The notes below the pieces were generated by a model. The model had not been told where the DNA came from and did not search any database. It saw only the letters and a program-made list of their open reading frames with translations. Both the position numbers and the translations under genes were made by a program. From positions 2,818,001 to 2,882,000 of the forward strand of contig NZ_AP022848.1 in the NCBI RefSeq assembly GCF_011764485.1: DNA of 64,000 nt, read 5' to 3'. The stretch is from Bosea sp. ANAM02 (GTDB lineage: Bacteria; Pseudomonadota; Alphaproteobacteria; Rhizobiales; Beijerinckiaceae). Shown one piece after another: positions 20,726-30,756 of this stretch; positions within the stretch are counted from its first letter, which is position 1; each line of letters opens with the position of its first letter.

Positions 20726-22834
20726 ATGGACGCATCCGCAGCGCAGACCGCCGACCGCCTTCAGACGCGCCGCCTGGCCGCGACGCTTCCAGTCTATCTG
20801 GCGACGATCTTCGTCTCGGCTTTCCTGCTCTTCGGCATCCAGCCGATGTTCGCCAAGATGGTTCTGCCGAAGCTCGGCGGCTCGCCCGGCGTCTGGTCGG
20901 TCGCCATGGTGTTCTTCCAGGCGGTTCTGCTCGCAGGCTATGGCTATGCCCATCTGCTGGCCAGCCGGTTCACGGTTCGTCGCGCTGCGCTCGTCCATCT
21001 GACGCTGATGATTGCGGTCCTCGCGGTCAACCTGCCGATCCATATCGCAGCGGGGTTCGAGCGGCCGCCGCAGGACGGGGAGACGCTCTGGCTGATCGGC
21101 CTGTTCACCGTCTCGGTCGGCCTGCCCTTCTTCGCCGTCGCCGCCAACGGCCCGCTGCTGCAGGCCTGGTTCGCGCGGAGCGGACATAGCCATGCTGCCG
21201 ATCCATACTTCCTTTACGCCGCCTCGAATGTCGGCAGCTTCCTGTCCCTGGTCACCTATCCCTTCGTGATAGAGCCCCTGCTGCCGCTCGCCGTGCAGGC
21301 CACGGCCTGGGCCTGGAGCTTCGCTCTGCTACTGGCCGGAATCACCGCCTGCGCCGGGCTTGCCGTCGGCGTGAGCCGTGCCGATCTCTCCATCAACCCC
21401 GCAATCGGGACCGCTGTACCTGTGACCGCTGCCCAGCGCTTCGGCTGGGTGGCGCTCGCCTTCGTGCCCTCGGGGCTATTGGTGGCCGTCACCGCGCATA
21501 TCTCGACCGACGTCGCAGCGGTGCCGCTGCTCTGGGTCGTGCCGCTGGCGCTGTTCCTTCTGACCTTCGTCATCGTCTTCCAGCGCCGGCCCGTGCTTCC
21601 GCATCGCTGGATGCTGCATCTCCAGCTTGCCCTGACGGCACTGCTGCTGGTCGCTATCGTCGCGAAGCCCGATATCGGCTGGATCGCCACGCTCGCCTTG
21701 CATCTCGGCCTGTTCTTCACGACAGCCATGGTCGCCCATGGCGAACTGGTGAAGCGCAGGCCAGACGCAGCGCGCCTGACCGAATTCTATCTCTGGATGT
21801 CCTTCGGCGGCGTGCTCGGCGGGCTGTTCTGCGGCCTGCTGGCGCCGATGATTTTCAACTCTGTCGCAGAGTATCCGATGCTCCTCGTTGCCGGGCTTTT
21901 GTGCCGGCCGGGCTTCACGGCGATCCCGATGTCGCCTCGCGTCCGTTTCGCGCTGGCCGTCGTCGGCCTGAGCACTGTTAGCGGCGTCGTCCTCAGCGAA
22001 CAGAGGCGCGCGGATTCCGTCCGCTCCTTCTTCGGCGTCCACCGTGTCTTCGAAACGGCGGACGGACGCTTCCGCGATCTCGCCCATGGTACGACGGTGC
22101 ATGGCACGCAGCGTATCCGCAACGACGACGGCAGCGCCGTCGGCGGGCGCCCCGAGCCGCTGACCTATTACTTCACCGGTGGCGGCATCGCAGACGGTAT
22201 CGATGCCCTGCGTCGAGCCCGCGGCGGCAAGCTCGGCAAGGTCGCAGCGGTTGGCGTCGGAACCGGCTCGCTCGCGTGCCAGATCCGTCCGGGCGAGAGC
22301 TGGAGCTTCTACGAGATCGACCCGCATGTGATCGGGATCGCGACCGATCCCGCCCGCTTCTCCTTCATCAGCCAATGCGCGCCCCGCATCCCCTTCGTGA
22401 TCGGCGATGCCCGGTTGACGCTGGGCGATGCGGTTCCAGGATCACTCGACCTGATCGTAATCGACGCCTTCTCGTCGGATGCCATCCCCGTGCACCTGCT
22501 CACCAGGGAAGCGATCGGATTGTACCTCTCGCGCCTCGCCCCCGGCGGAGCCATGCTATTCCACATCTCCAACCGGCACATGGACCTCAGCCCCGTCGTC
22601 GCCGCGACGGCCAATGAGCACGGGCTGCTCACCTGGGTCAGGGAACCCGGCCAGACTGCGCAGATGACGCATGATCGAAAGATCTCGCCACGCGTGGCGC
22701 TCGTCGCGCGCGGTGCGGCCGATCTGCACTTTGCCGAAGGTGAGAACTGGCGGCCTATCGCTTCTGCAGGTGTGAAGCCATGGCGCGATGACTATGCCGA
22801 CGTTCTCGGCGCGATCATGCGCAAGTCCCGGTAG
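20726..22834 (+). CDS. fused MFS-like / spermidine synthase-like protein
   Basis: 702 residues. The first 400 or so form at least ten membrane helices, starting with the LLFGIQPMFAKMVLPKLGGSP segment typical of this fusion family. The last 230 form a spermidine-synthase-like methyltransferase fold with VGVGTGSLACQ, the acidic FYEIDP and LDLIVIDAFSSDAIP motifs. Whether it makes or moves a polyamine is unknown for most members. Single gene with a weak GAGGAC ribosome site, ending 7 bp before the convergent cinA stop. Confidence 0.85.
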   Translation: MDASAAQTADRLQTRRLAATLPVYLATIFVSAFLLFGIQPMFAKMVLPKLGGSPGVWSVAMVFFQAVLLAGYGYAHLLASRFTVRRAALVHLTLMIAVLAVNLPIHIAAGFERPPQDGETLWLIGLFTVSVGLPFFAVAANGPLLQAWFARSGHSHAADPYFLYAASNVGSFLSLVTYPFVIEPLLPLAVQATAWAWSFALLLAGITACAGLAVGVSRADLSINPAIGTAVPVTAAQRFGWVALAFVPSGLLVAVTAHISTDVAAVPLLWVVPLALFLLTFVIVFQRRPVLPHRWMLHLQLALTALLLVAIVAKPDIGWIATLALHLGLFFTTAMVAHGELVKRRPDAARLTEFYLWMSFGGVLGGLFCGLLAPMIFNSVAEYPMLLVAGLLCRPGFTAIPMSPRVRFALAVVGLSTVSGVVLSEQRRADSVRSFFGVHRVFETADGRFRDLAHGTTVHGTQRIRNDDGSAVGGRPEPLTYYFTGGGIADGIDALRRARGGKLGKVAAVGVGTGSLACQIRPGESWSFYEIDPHVIGIATDPARFSFISQCAPRIPFVIGDARLTLGDAVPGSLDLIVIDAFSSDAIPVHLLTREAIGLYLSRLAPGGAMLFHISNRHMDLSPVVAATANEHGLLTWVREPGQTAQMTHDRKISPRVALVARGAADLHFAEGENWRPIASAGVKPWRDDYADVLGAIMRKSR

Positions 22835-22841
22835 GGGCGCC

Positions 22842-23339
22842 TCAGGGCCCGGCCAACACCGCCTCGCGCAGCAGGTCGAGCGCTTCCAGCACGCTGAGGC
22901 GGCGGATTTCATCGCGCGACTGCGCGCCGAAGCGGCGTTCGCGATGGCGCGTGCCGGAAGGGCCGGCGCAGGCGAAATGGACCAGGCCGACCGGCTTCTC
23001 GACGCTGCCGCCGCCGGGGCCGGCGACGCCGGTGATCGAGACCGCGAAACCGGCGTCGAGGCGCGAGCGGCCACCCTCTGCCATCGCGCGCGCCACCGGC
23101 TCGCTGACGGCGCCGTGCTGCTGGATCAACGCCACGGGAACGCCGGCGAGCGCCGTCTTAGCCTCGTTGGAATAGGTGATCAGGCCGCCCTGGACCATCA
23201 AGGACGAGCCGGCGATCGCGGTCAGCGCGCCGCAGACAAGGCCACCCGTGCAGGATTCGACCGTCGCGACCGTGAAGCCGCGCTCCAGGCTCATATTCAG
23301 CAATTCGGCCGCAAGCGAGCGGATCTCGAGATCGAACAT
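22842..23339 (-). CDS. cinA: CinA-family nicotinamide-nucleotide amidohydrolase
   Basis: 165 residues, the stand-alone amidohydrolase (PncC) domain without the N-terminal CinA module. Signatures are ATVESCTGGLVCGALTAIAGSS (Ser/Thr catalytic region), GGLITYSNEAK and SITGVAGPGGGS. It deamidates nicotinamide mononucleotide in NAD recycling. The ATG at 23339 is two bases beyond the ispDF stop and its GAGGAG ribosome site lies inside the ispDF end, so the pair is translationally coupled. The same gene order occurs in other alphaproteobacteria. Confidence 0.93.
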   Translation of the reverse strand: MFDLEIRSLAAELLNMSLERGFTVATVESCTGGLVCGALTAIAGSSLMVQGGLITYSNEAKTALAGVPVALIQQHGAVSEPVARAMAEGGRSRLDAGFAVSITGVAGPGGGSVEKPVGLVHFACAGPSGTRHRERRFGAQSRDEIRRLSVLEALDLLREAVLAGP

Positions 23340-23341
23340 GG

Positions 23342-24577
23342 TCACTCCTCCTCGGGCAGGCGGATCGTCGCGGTTGCAAACGCGACGAGGCCTTCGCGCC
23401 GGCCGGTGAAGCCCATGCGCTCCGAAGTGGTCGCCTTGATCGCGACCTTGCCGAGCGGCAGGCCGGCAATGGCCGCGATCTCGGCGCGGATAGCCTCGCG
23501 ATGCGGGCCGATCTTCGGGGCCTCGCAGACGACGGTCAGGTCGAGGAAATCGATGCGCCCGCCGCGCTCGCGCACCCGTGCTGCCGCGAAGGCGAGGAAC
23601 TGGGCCGAGGCCGCGCCGCGCCATTGCGGATCGCTCGGCGGGAAATGCGTGCCGATATCGCCGTCGGCGAGCGCTCCGAGCAGGGCGTCGGTCATGGCAT
23701 GGAGCGCGACGTCGCCATCGGAATGAGCGATGACGCCCTGGTCATGCCCGATCCGGACGCCGCCGAGCCAGACATGGTCGCCCGGTCCGAAGGCGTGGAC
23801 GTCGTAGCCGGTGCCGACGCGCGTGACGAGCGCCTTGCCCGGCTGTGCTGCGGCCCGCAGGAAATCCGCGGCATGGGTCAGCTTCACATTGGCCGGGTCG
23901 CCCTGGAAGGTCGCGACCGGATGGCCGGCCCATTCCATGAGGGCCGCATCGTCGGTGAAGCTGTGAAGCAGGGCCGCCTCCGCCGCCTCATGCGCGTCGA
24001 GCAGCGGCTTGAAGCGGAAGGCCTGTGGCGTCTGGACAGTGACGAGCTGGTCGCGCGGCGGGGTTTCGGCGACGTGGCCGTCGGCGCCGGTGCGCTTCAC
24101 CGTATCGGTCACGGGCAGGGCCGGGATCGCGGCGATGCCGCCGGCGCCGAGCCGGTGGATCGCCGCGCTGATCTGGGCGCGCGAGACGAAGGGCCGCGCC
24201 GCGTCATGGACCAGCACGATGCCGTCGAAGCCTTCGCGGGCCAACGCGAGCAGACCGCGACGCACCGAAGCCTGGCGCGTCGTGCCGCCGAGCGTGGGGG
24301 CTGCGAGCCGCGCGCTGTCGATCCCTGCCATGGCATTGGCGTAGCGCGCCTCGTCGCCTTCGCCGATCACCACGGCGATGCGCTCGATCGCCGGCTCCGC
24401 CAGGAAGGGCGTCAGCGCATGGGCGAGCACGGGGCGGCCGTCGACCAGCCGATACTGCTTCGGCTCGCCGTCGCCGGCGCGCAGGCCGCGGCCGGCCGCG
24501 ACGAGCAGGGCTGCGACCGGAGGCAGCGTCCCGGATGGGCTGAGCACGGCGCTGGGTTCTGTCTGCGAGCGGGTCAT
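23342..24577 (-). CDS. ispDF: bifunctional IspD/IspF isoprenoid enzyme
   Basis: 411 residues. IspD half (about 15-225): [14 protein letters not shown] nucleotide-binding loop, [22 protein letters not shown]. IspF half (about 245-411): [28 protein letters not shown], and [13 protein letters not shown]. It couples the CDP-ME-forming and cyclising steps of the methylerythritol phosphate pathway in one chain, as in many alpha- and epsilonproteobacteria. I start at the MTRSQ methionine (24577); an upstream in-frame start at 24643 adds an implausible 22 residues. Confidence 0.96.
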   Translation of the reverse strand: MTRSQTEPSAVLSPSGTLPPVAALLVAAGRGLRAGDGEPKQYRLVDGRPVLAHALTPFLAEPAIERIAVVIGEGDEARYANAMAGIDSARLAAPTLGGTTRQASVRRGLLALAREGFDGIVLVHDAARPFVSRAQISAAIHRLGAGGIAAIPALPVTDTVKRTGADGHVAETPPRDQLVTVQTPQAFRFKPLLDAHEAAEAALLHSFTDDAALMEWAGHPVATFQGDPANVKLTHAADFLRAAAQPGKALVTRVGTGYDVHAFGPGDHVWLGGVRIGHDQGVIAHSDGDVALHAMTDALLGALADGDIGTHFPPSDPQWRGAASAQFLAFAAARVRERGGRIDFLDLTVVCEAPKIGPHREAIRAEIAAIAGLPLGKVAIKATTSERMGFTGRREGLVAFATATIRLPEEE

Positions 24578-24724
24578 GGCTGCATGCCATAACCAATTCC
24601 GTCGCGATGGGGCAGGGGGTGCGACGCTGTTGCAATGCAGCATTCACGCAGAGGCCCTTGCGCCGATGCAGCATTGTCCAATAAATATGCATATATGGAA
24701 ATGCCTTAAAAGCAGGCTGAGCCT

Positions 24725-25714
24725 TTGGACATTGCAGGTATCCCGGTTACGTCTCGTGCTTTTCTGGCGCCGATGTCCGGCGTGACGGACATCGTCATGC
24801 GCCGGCTGGCGGCCCGCAGCCATGCCGGCATCGTGGTGTCGGAGATGGTCGCGTCGGACGAGTTCGTGCGCGGCAGCGAGGAGGCGCGCATCCGCGCCGA
24901 GGGCGAGGGCGTCTCGCCGCATGTCGTGCAGCTCGCCGGCTGCGATCCCTACTGGATGGGCGAAGCGGCGCGGCTGGCCGAGGCCAATGGCGCCGATCTC
25001 GTCGACATCAACATGGGCTGCCCGGCCAAGAAGGTGACGGGCGGCTGGGCCGGCTCGGCGCTGATGCGCGATCTCGACCATGCGATCGCTCTCGTCGAGG
25101 CTGCGGTCGCCGCGACCGGCGTGCCGGTGACGGTGAAGATGCGCCTCGGCTGGGACGATGCCTCCCGCAACGCGCCGGAGCTCGCCCGGCGGGCGGTGGC
25201 GGCCGGCGCGCGGATGATCACGGTCCATGGCCGCACCCGCCAGCAATTCTACAAGGGCACGGCCGATTGGCGGGCGATCGCGGCGGTGCGCGCCGTCGGC
25301 GATTTTCCGCTGGTGGCCAATGGCGACATCCACGATGTCGCGGATGCGCGCGCCTGCCTTGAGCAATCCGGCGCCGATTTCGTCATGGTGGGGCGTGCCG
25401 CGCTCGGCCGGCCCTGGCTAGTCGGCGAGATCGGCGCGGCGCTCGACGGGCACGCCTTCCGGCCGCTGACGCTGGCCGAGAAGCTCGATCTGGTGCGCGA
25501 GCACTACGAGGGGCTGCTCGCCCTGATGGGCGTCGCCCATGGCGTGCGCCATGCCCGCAAGCACCTGGCGGCTTATGCCGACGACGCCGTGGCCGATGGC
25601 TGCGAGCCCGATCCGGAGCTACGCCGCAGCCTGCTGACGTCCGACGAGCCCAGGCAGGTCCTGGCGGCGCTGGCAGGCCTGTTTTCGACCGATCGCAATC
25701 GCGAAGCGGCCTGA
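24725..25714 (+). CDS. dusB: tRNA-dihydrouridine synthase DusB
   Basis: 329 residues with the FMN-barrel signatures FLAPMSGVTD, DINMGCPAKKVTGGWAGSAL (catalytic Cys in GCPAKK), VKMRLGWD and TVHGRTRQQFYKG. It reduces uridines in tRNA D-loops. Start is a TTG at 24725: an in-frame TAA at 24707 leaves no ATG upstream. First gene of the dusB-ntrBCYX run, the same order as nifR3-ntrBC in rhizobia. Confidence 0.95.
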   Translation: MDIAGIPVTSRAFLAPMSGVTDIVMRRLAARSHAGIVVSEMVASDEFVRGSEEARIRAEGEGVSPHVVQLAGCDPYWMGEAARLAEANGADLVDINMGCPAKKVTGGWAGSALMRDLDHAIALVEAAVAATGVPVTVKMRLGWDDASRNAPELARRAVAAGARMITVHGRTRQQFYKGTADWRAIAAVRAVGDFPLVANGDIHDVADARACLEQSGADFVMVGRAALGRPWLVGEIGAALDGHAFRPLTLAEKLDLVREHYEGLLALMGVAHGVRHARKHLAAYADDAVADGCEPDPELRRSLLTSDEPRQVLAALAGLFSTDRNREAA

Positions 25715-25732
25715 CGCCGCAGGGAGCAGCCG

Positions 25733-26875
25733 ATGACGGCGATGTTTGCCGACAAGGGCCTTGGAAGCCGCAGCGCCTATCTGCTGGACCCGATCGAGGT
25801 CCAGGCGCTGAACGTGCTGCCGATGCCGGTTCTGGTGATCGGCGAGGGGCATGCAGTGCTCTATGCCAACACGGCGGCCGAGGATTTCTTCCAGTCCAGC
25901 GCCGCCCTGCTCAAGCGGCAGCGCATCGACGATCTCGTCGCCTTCGGCTCACCGGTGCTCGGGTTGATCGAGGAGGTGCTGCGCCGCGGCGCCAGCGTCA
26001 GCGAATATCGTCTCGACCTCGGTACGCCGCGCCTCGGAACCGATCATATCGTCGATGTCTTTGCCTCTCCCTTGCCCAGTCAGGGCGATGCGGTGGTGTT
26101 GATGCTGCAGGAACGGACAATTGCTGAAAAAATGGACAGGCAATTGACGCATCGCGGGGCAGCGCGCTCGATCACCGCGCTCGGCGCGATGCTGGCGCAT
26201 GAGATCAAGAATCCGCTTTCCGGCATCCGCGGCGCCGCGCAGCTGCTCGAAGGCTCGATCTCCGACGACGACCGCATGCTGACGCAGCTGATCTGCGACG
26301 AGACGGACCGGATCGTGAAGCTGGTCGAGCGGGTCGAACTGTTCGGAGACGAGCGGCCGAGCGAGCGTGACGCGGTCAATGTCCATGACGTGCTCGACCA
26401 TGTGAAGCGTCTGGCGCAGTCCGGCTTCGCCCGGCATATCCGTTTCACCGAGATCTACGATCCATCGCTCCCACCGGTCGCCGGCAATCGCGACCAACTC
26501 GTCCAGGTGCTGCTCAACCTGGTCAAGAATGCCGCCGAGGCCATCGGCGAGGGCGCCATCGACGGCGAGATCACGCTGACGACCGCCTACCGCCCCGGCA
26601 TCCGCCTGCAGGTGCCGGGCTCCTCGGAACGCATCGCACTGCCGCTCGAGATCGGCGTGCGCGACAACGGGCCGGGAGTACCCTCCGATCTGGTGCAGCA
26701 CCTGTTCGATCCCTTCGTCACCACCAAGGCCCAGGGAAGTGGCCTTGGACTTGCACTTGTCGCCAAGGTGATCGGCGATCACGGCGGAATCGTCGAATGC
26801 GAGTCCGTTCCGCGCCGGACGCATTTCAGGATCCTCCTGCCCCTGCACCAGCTCAGGTCGGGGCAGGCAACGTAA
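25733..26875 (+). CDS. ntrB: nitrogen regulation sensor kinase NtrB (GlnL)
   Basis: 380 residues, no membrane segments. N-terminal PAS domain (about 22-130), H-box [20 protein letters not shown] with the phospho-accepting His, N-box LVKNAAEAI, and G boxes DNGPGVP and GSGLGLALV. It phosphorylates NtrC under nitrogen limitation under control of PII. 18 bp after dusB and 16 bp before ntrC. Confidence 0.97.
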   Translation: MTAMFADKGLGSRSAYLLDPIEVQALNVLPMPVLVIGEGHAVLYANTAAEDFFQSSAALLKRQRIDDLVAFGSPVLGLIEEVLRRGASVSEYRLDLGTPRLGTDHIVDVFASPLPSQGDAVVLMLQERTIAEKMDRQLTHRGAARSITALGAMLAHEIKNPLSGIRGAAQLLEGSISDDDRMLTQLICDETDRIVKLVERVELFGDERPSERDAVNVHDVLDHVKRLAQSGFARHIRFTEIYDPSLPPVAGNRDQLVQVLLNLVKNAAEAIGEGAIDGEITLTTAYRPGIRLQVPGSSERIALPLEIGVRDNGPGVPSDLVQHLFDPFVTTKAQGSGLGLALVAKVIGDHGGIVECESVPRRTHFRILLPLHQLRSGQAT

Positions 26876-26891
26876 AGGCCTCAAGCGAAAC

Positions 26892-28343
26892 ATGCCGACC
26901 GGTCACATCCTCGTCGCCGACGACGACGCCGCGATCCGCACCGTCCTCAATCAGGCGCTCGCCCGGGCGGGCTACGAAGTCAGGACGACGGGCCAGGCCG
27001 CCACGCTCTGGACCTGGGCTGCCCAGGGGCTGGGCGACCTGATCATCACCGACGTGGTCATGCCCGACGGCAATGCCTTCGACCTGCTGCCGCGCATCAA
27101 GCGGGTGCGACCCGAGCTGCCGATCATCGTGATGAGCGCGCAGAACACCTTCATGACGGCGATCAAGGCGTCGGAGCGCGGAGCCTACGAATATCTGCCG
27201 AAGCCCTTCGACCTCAAGGAGCTCGTCGCCATCGTCGGTCGCGCCATGTCGCGCCCGCGCGGCGAGGCGGCGCGCGGGCATGCGGCCGAGCCCGAGGACA
27301 TCCCCCTGATCGGCCGCTCGCCGGCGATGCAGGATGTCTACCGAGCGCTCGCCCGCCTGATGCCGATCGACCTGACCGTGATGATCAACGGCGAATCCGG
27401 CACGGGCAAGGAACTGGTGGCGCGCGCGCTGCACGATTACGGCAAGCGCAAGAACGGCCCCTTCGTCGCGATCAACATGGCGGCGATCCCGAAGGACCTG
27501 ATCGAGTCCGAACTGTTCGGCCATGAGAAGGGCGCCTTCACCGGCGCGTTGACCCGCTCGTCCGGCCGCTTCGAGCAGGCGGAAGGCGGCACGCTCTTCC
27601 TCGACGAGATCGGCGACATGCCGATGGAGGCGCAGACGCGTCTGCTGCGCGTGCTCCAGCAGGGCGAATACACCACGGTCGGCGGGCGCACGCCGATCAA
27701 GACCAATGTCCGCATCGTCGCCGCGACCAACAAGGACCTGCGCATCTCGATCGCGCAGGGCCTGTTCCGCGAGGACCTGTTCTTCCGCCTGAACGTCGTG
27801 CCGATCCGCCTGCCGCCCCTGCGCGAGCGCATCGAGGACATCCCGGACCTCGTCCGCCATTTCTTCACGCTGGTCGAGAAGGAAGGCCTGCCACGCAAGC
27901 AGGTCGATTCGGAAGCGATGGACGTGATGCGCCAGTATCGCTGGCCGGGCAATGTCCGCGAACTGGAGAATCTCGTGCGGCGCCTCGCGGCGCTCTACCC
28001 GCAGGAGACCATCACCGCGCCGATCATAGAAGCCGAATTGCAGCCGGCGGCGGTGGGAGCCGGGTTCTCCAGCAGCCCCGCGACGCCCGAGCGCGCCGAG
28101 ACCCTGTCCGGGTCTGTCGAACGGCATCTCGGCCAGTATTTCGGCGGTTTCGGCGATAATATCCCGCCGCCCGGGCTCTATCACCGCATCCTGCGCGAGA
28201 TCGAGCCGCCGCTGATCGCCGCCGCGCTCGCCGCCACGCGCGGCAACCAGATCCGCGCGGCGGAGCTGCTCGGCCTCAACCGCAACACGCTGCGCAAGAA
28301 GATTCGCGAGCTCGACATGCAGGTGGTGCGCTCGCCGCGCTGA
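26892..28343 (+). CDS. ntrC: nitrogen regulation response regulator NtrC
   Basis: 483 residues. Receiver domain (1-120, phospho-acceptor Asp in [10 protein letters not shown]), AAA+ sigma-54 activator domain (about 140-375) with Walker [13 protein letters not shown], an intact GAFTGA loop near residue 215 and Walker [12 protein letters not shown], and a Fis-type helix-turn-helix at the end ([17 protein letters not shown]). Activates sigma-54 promoters of nitrogen-scavenging genes. Confidence 0.98.
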   Translation: MPTGHILVADDDAAIRTVLNQALARAGYEVRTTGQAATLWTWAAQGLGDLIITDVVMPDGNAFDLLPRIKRVRPELPIIVMSAQNTFMTAIKASERGAYEYLPKPFDLKELVAIVGRAMSRPRGEAARGHAAEPEDIPLIGRSPAMQDVYRALARLMPIDLTVMINGESGTGKELVARALHDYGKRKNGPFVAINMAAIPKDLIESELFGHEKGAFTGALTRSSGRFEQAEGGTLFLDEIGDMPMEAQTRLLRVLQQGEYTTVGGRTPIKTNVRIVAATNKDLRISIAQGLFREDLFFRLNVVPIRLPPLRERIEDIPDLVRHFFTLVEKEGLPRKQVDSEAMDVMRQYRWPGNVRELENLVRRLAALYPQETITAPIIEAELQPAAVGAGFSSSPATPERAETLSGSVERHLGQYFGGFGDNIPPPGLYHRILREIEPPLIAAALAATRGNQIRAAELLGLNRNTLRKKIRELDMQVVRSPR

Positions 28344-28464
28344 AACATGGCTTCACCGCCTTGTGAATGTCATATTTTGACAACACCGTTGCGGCGGCGC
28401 ATCAGTGGCGCCCTGCAGGCTTGATCGGTTCGCGATCCCTGCCTTATCGGAGTTGTCGGAAATC

Positions 28465-30756
28465 GTGTCCGCTTCTGTCAACGAAGCCAGAATGATGCCG
28501 CGCGCGGAGGAGAAATCCCGGCGCGTTTCCGGCTGGGTCGGCGGGACCGTCGTCGCGCTGGCCTTGATCTCGGCGCTGCTCACCTTCCTGGTACTGTCGG
28601 GCGCCACTCCGATCGCGCCGGTGCACGAGATCGTGGTCGGTGTGTTCGTGCTGAACGCGCTGCTGATCCTGGTGCTGATCGTCACCGTCGCCATCGAGGC
28701 CGCGGTCCTGATCCGGGCACGCAAGGCGGGGCAGGCGGCTGCGGGCCTGCATGTCCGGATCGTCGGCCTGTTCAGCATCATCGCCGCCCTGCCAGCCGTG
28801 CTCGTCGCCATCATCGCGACCGTCACGATCGAGCGCGGGCTGGAGCCATGGTTTTCCGACCGGATGCGCGACGCGGTGTTCAAGTCCGTCGAGGTCGCGG
28901 ACGCCTATGCCGCCAGCCAGTGCCGTTCGCTCGGTCGCGAAATCCGGGTGCTGGCCGACGATCTGAGCCGCGCGAAACCCGCCTTCGACGTCGATCGCAA
29001 ATGGTTCGACAGTTTCCTGACATCGCGCGCGACCGCGCTCGGGCTGCCCGTCGCCACGATCATGCAGCCGCCGGACAAGGTCGTGGCGCGGGCCAATATC
29101 AACGTGCTGCGCGATCCGCCCACACCGGATCAGGCCGCTTTCGACGACGCGAAATCCGCTCCCGAGCCGATCTGCGTGATCCCGCGGACGGGCAGGGTGT
29201 TCGGCGCCGTGATGAAGCTGCCGAGCTATGAGAACAGCTTCCTGCATGTCGCGCGCGAGGTCGATCCGCTCGCGGTCGAGTTTCCGGCGGTCGCGCGCGG
29301 GGCCGCGGTCGAATATCTCTCGATCGATGCCCGCCGGAAGGGCGTGCAGATCGCCTTCGCCTCGATGTACGGGCTGATCGCGCTGATTCTGCTGCTCTCG
29401 GCGATCTGGCTGGGCCTGAGCTTCGCCAACGGGCTGGTCGCGCCGATCCGGCGGATGATCGATGCGACCGACCAGGTTTCGAGCGGCAATTTCTATGTCC
29501 AGGTGCCGATCCGACGATCGGAAGGGGACCTTGCCCATCTCGGCGAAACCTTCAACAAGATGACGGCGGAGCTGCGCCGCCAGCGCGACAGCCTGGTCAC
29601 GGCAAGCGAGGTCATCGACCGGCGCCGGCGCTTCACCGAGACGGTGCTGTCCGGCGTCTCCTCCGGCGTGCTCAGCCTCGACGGCGACGGCCATGTCACG
29701 ACGATCAACCGCTCGGCCGAGAACCTACTCGGTACCGGCGGGCGCCTGCTCGGCAAGCCGATCGGCGAGATCGCGCCCGAGGTGGCGGGCTTCGTCACCG
29801 AGGCCCTGCAGAACCGTCAGCGGCAGAGCTCCGGCCAGGTCGCCTTCACGCGCTCCGGCCAGGACCGGATGGTGAATATCCGGGCGGTCAGGGAAGGCGA
29901 GGGGATCGGCGCCGGGCTCGTGGTGACGCTCGACGACATCACCGACCTCGTCTCCGCCCAGCGCACGGCCGCCTGGGCCGATGTCGCCCGCCGCATCGCG
30001 CACGAGATCAAGAACCCGCTGACGCCGATCCAGCTTTCGGCCGAGCGCATCAAGCGGCGCTTCGGACGCGTCATCACCGAGGGTAAGGACGTCTTCGACC
30101 AGTGCACCGACACGATCGTGCGGCAGGTCGAGGATATCCGGCGCATGGTCGACGAATTCTCCTCCTTCGCCCGCATGCCGAAGCCCTCGCTCGCCCGCGA
30201 GGACATCGTCGAAACGGTCCGGCAGATCGTCTTCCTCTGGCGGGTCGGCAATCCCGAGACGACGATCGCCGAGACCCTGCCGACAGAGGCGGTTCCGGCC
30301 CGGTTCGACCGGCGGCTGATCTCGCAGGCGCTGACCAATGTCATCAAGAACGCGACCGAGGCGATCGAAGCCGTGCCGGCCGAAGAGCGCGGGCAGGGGC
30401 GCATCGACGTCCAGATGGCGAGGCTCGACGACGGCCGGATCGTCATCGACGTGATCGACAACGGCAAGGGCCTGCCGGCGGACCAGCGCCAGAAGCTGCT
30501 CGAACCCTATATGACGACGCGCGAAGGCGGGACGGGCCTGGGCCTCGCCATCGTCGGCAAGATTCTGGAGGACCATGGCGGCGGCATCGAACTGCTCGAC
30601 CGCCCGGATGCCGCCAGCGGTGCTCGGGGCGCGCGCATCCGCCTCTGGTTCCCCGAGACAGGCCCGGCGTCGGACACCGAGGGCGGCGATGCGGCCGCCC
30701 AGCCGGATAGCGGCTTACGCAACACGGATGATGGGAAGAATGGGATACGCCTATGA
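28465..30756 (+). CDS. ntrY: membrane sensor kinase NtrY
   Basis: 763 residues from a GTG at 28465 with a CGGAG ahead; a GTG at 28405 in the same frame would add 20 residues. Three N-terminal membrane helices within about 30-125, a periplasmic domain, another helix (about 300-320), then HAMP, PAS, and a HisKA/ATPase core ([51 protein letters not shown]). Partner of NtrX, linked in alphaproteobacteria to nitrogen, nitrate and redox control. Stop overlaps the ntrX start by four bases (ATGA). Confidence 0.96.
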   Translation: MSASVNEARMMPRAEEKSRRVSGWVGGTVVALALISALLTFLVLSGATPIAPVHEIVVGVFVLNALLILVLIVTVAIEAAVLIRARKAGQAAAGLHVRIVGLFSIIAALPAVLVAIIATVTIERGLEPWFSDRMRDAVFKSVEVADAYAASQCRSLGREIRVLADDLSRAKPAFDVDRKWFDSFLTSRATALGLPVATIMQPPDKVVARANINVLRDPPTPDQAAFDDAKSAPEPICVIPRTGRVFGAVMKLPSYENSFLHVAREVDPLAVEFPAVARGAAVEYLSIDARRKGVQIAFASMYGLIALILLLSAIWLGLSFANGLVAPIRRMIDATDQVSSGNFYVQVPIRRSEGDLAHLGETFNKMTAELRRQRDSLVTASEVIDRRRRFTETVLSGVSSGVLSLDGDGHVTTINRSAENLLGTGGRLLGKPIGEIAPEVAGFVTEALQNRQRQSSGQVAFTRSGQDRMVNIRAVREGEGIGAGLVVTLDDITDLVSAQRTAAWADVARRIAHEIKNPLTPIQLSAERIKRRFGRVITEGKDVFDQCTDTIVRQVEDIRRMVDEFSSFARMPKPSLAREDIVETVRQIVFLWRVGNPETTIAETLPTEAVPARFDRRLISQALTNVIKNATEAIEAVPAEERGQGRIDVQMARLDDGRIVIDVIDNGKGLPADQRQKLLEPYMTTREGGTGLGLAIVGKILEDHGGGIELLDRPDAASGARGARIRLWFPETGPASDTEGGDAAAQPDSGLRNTDDGKNGIRL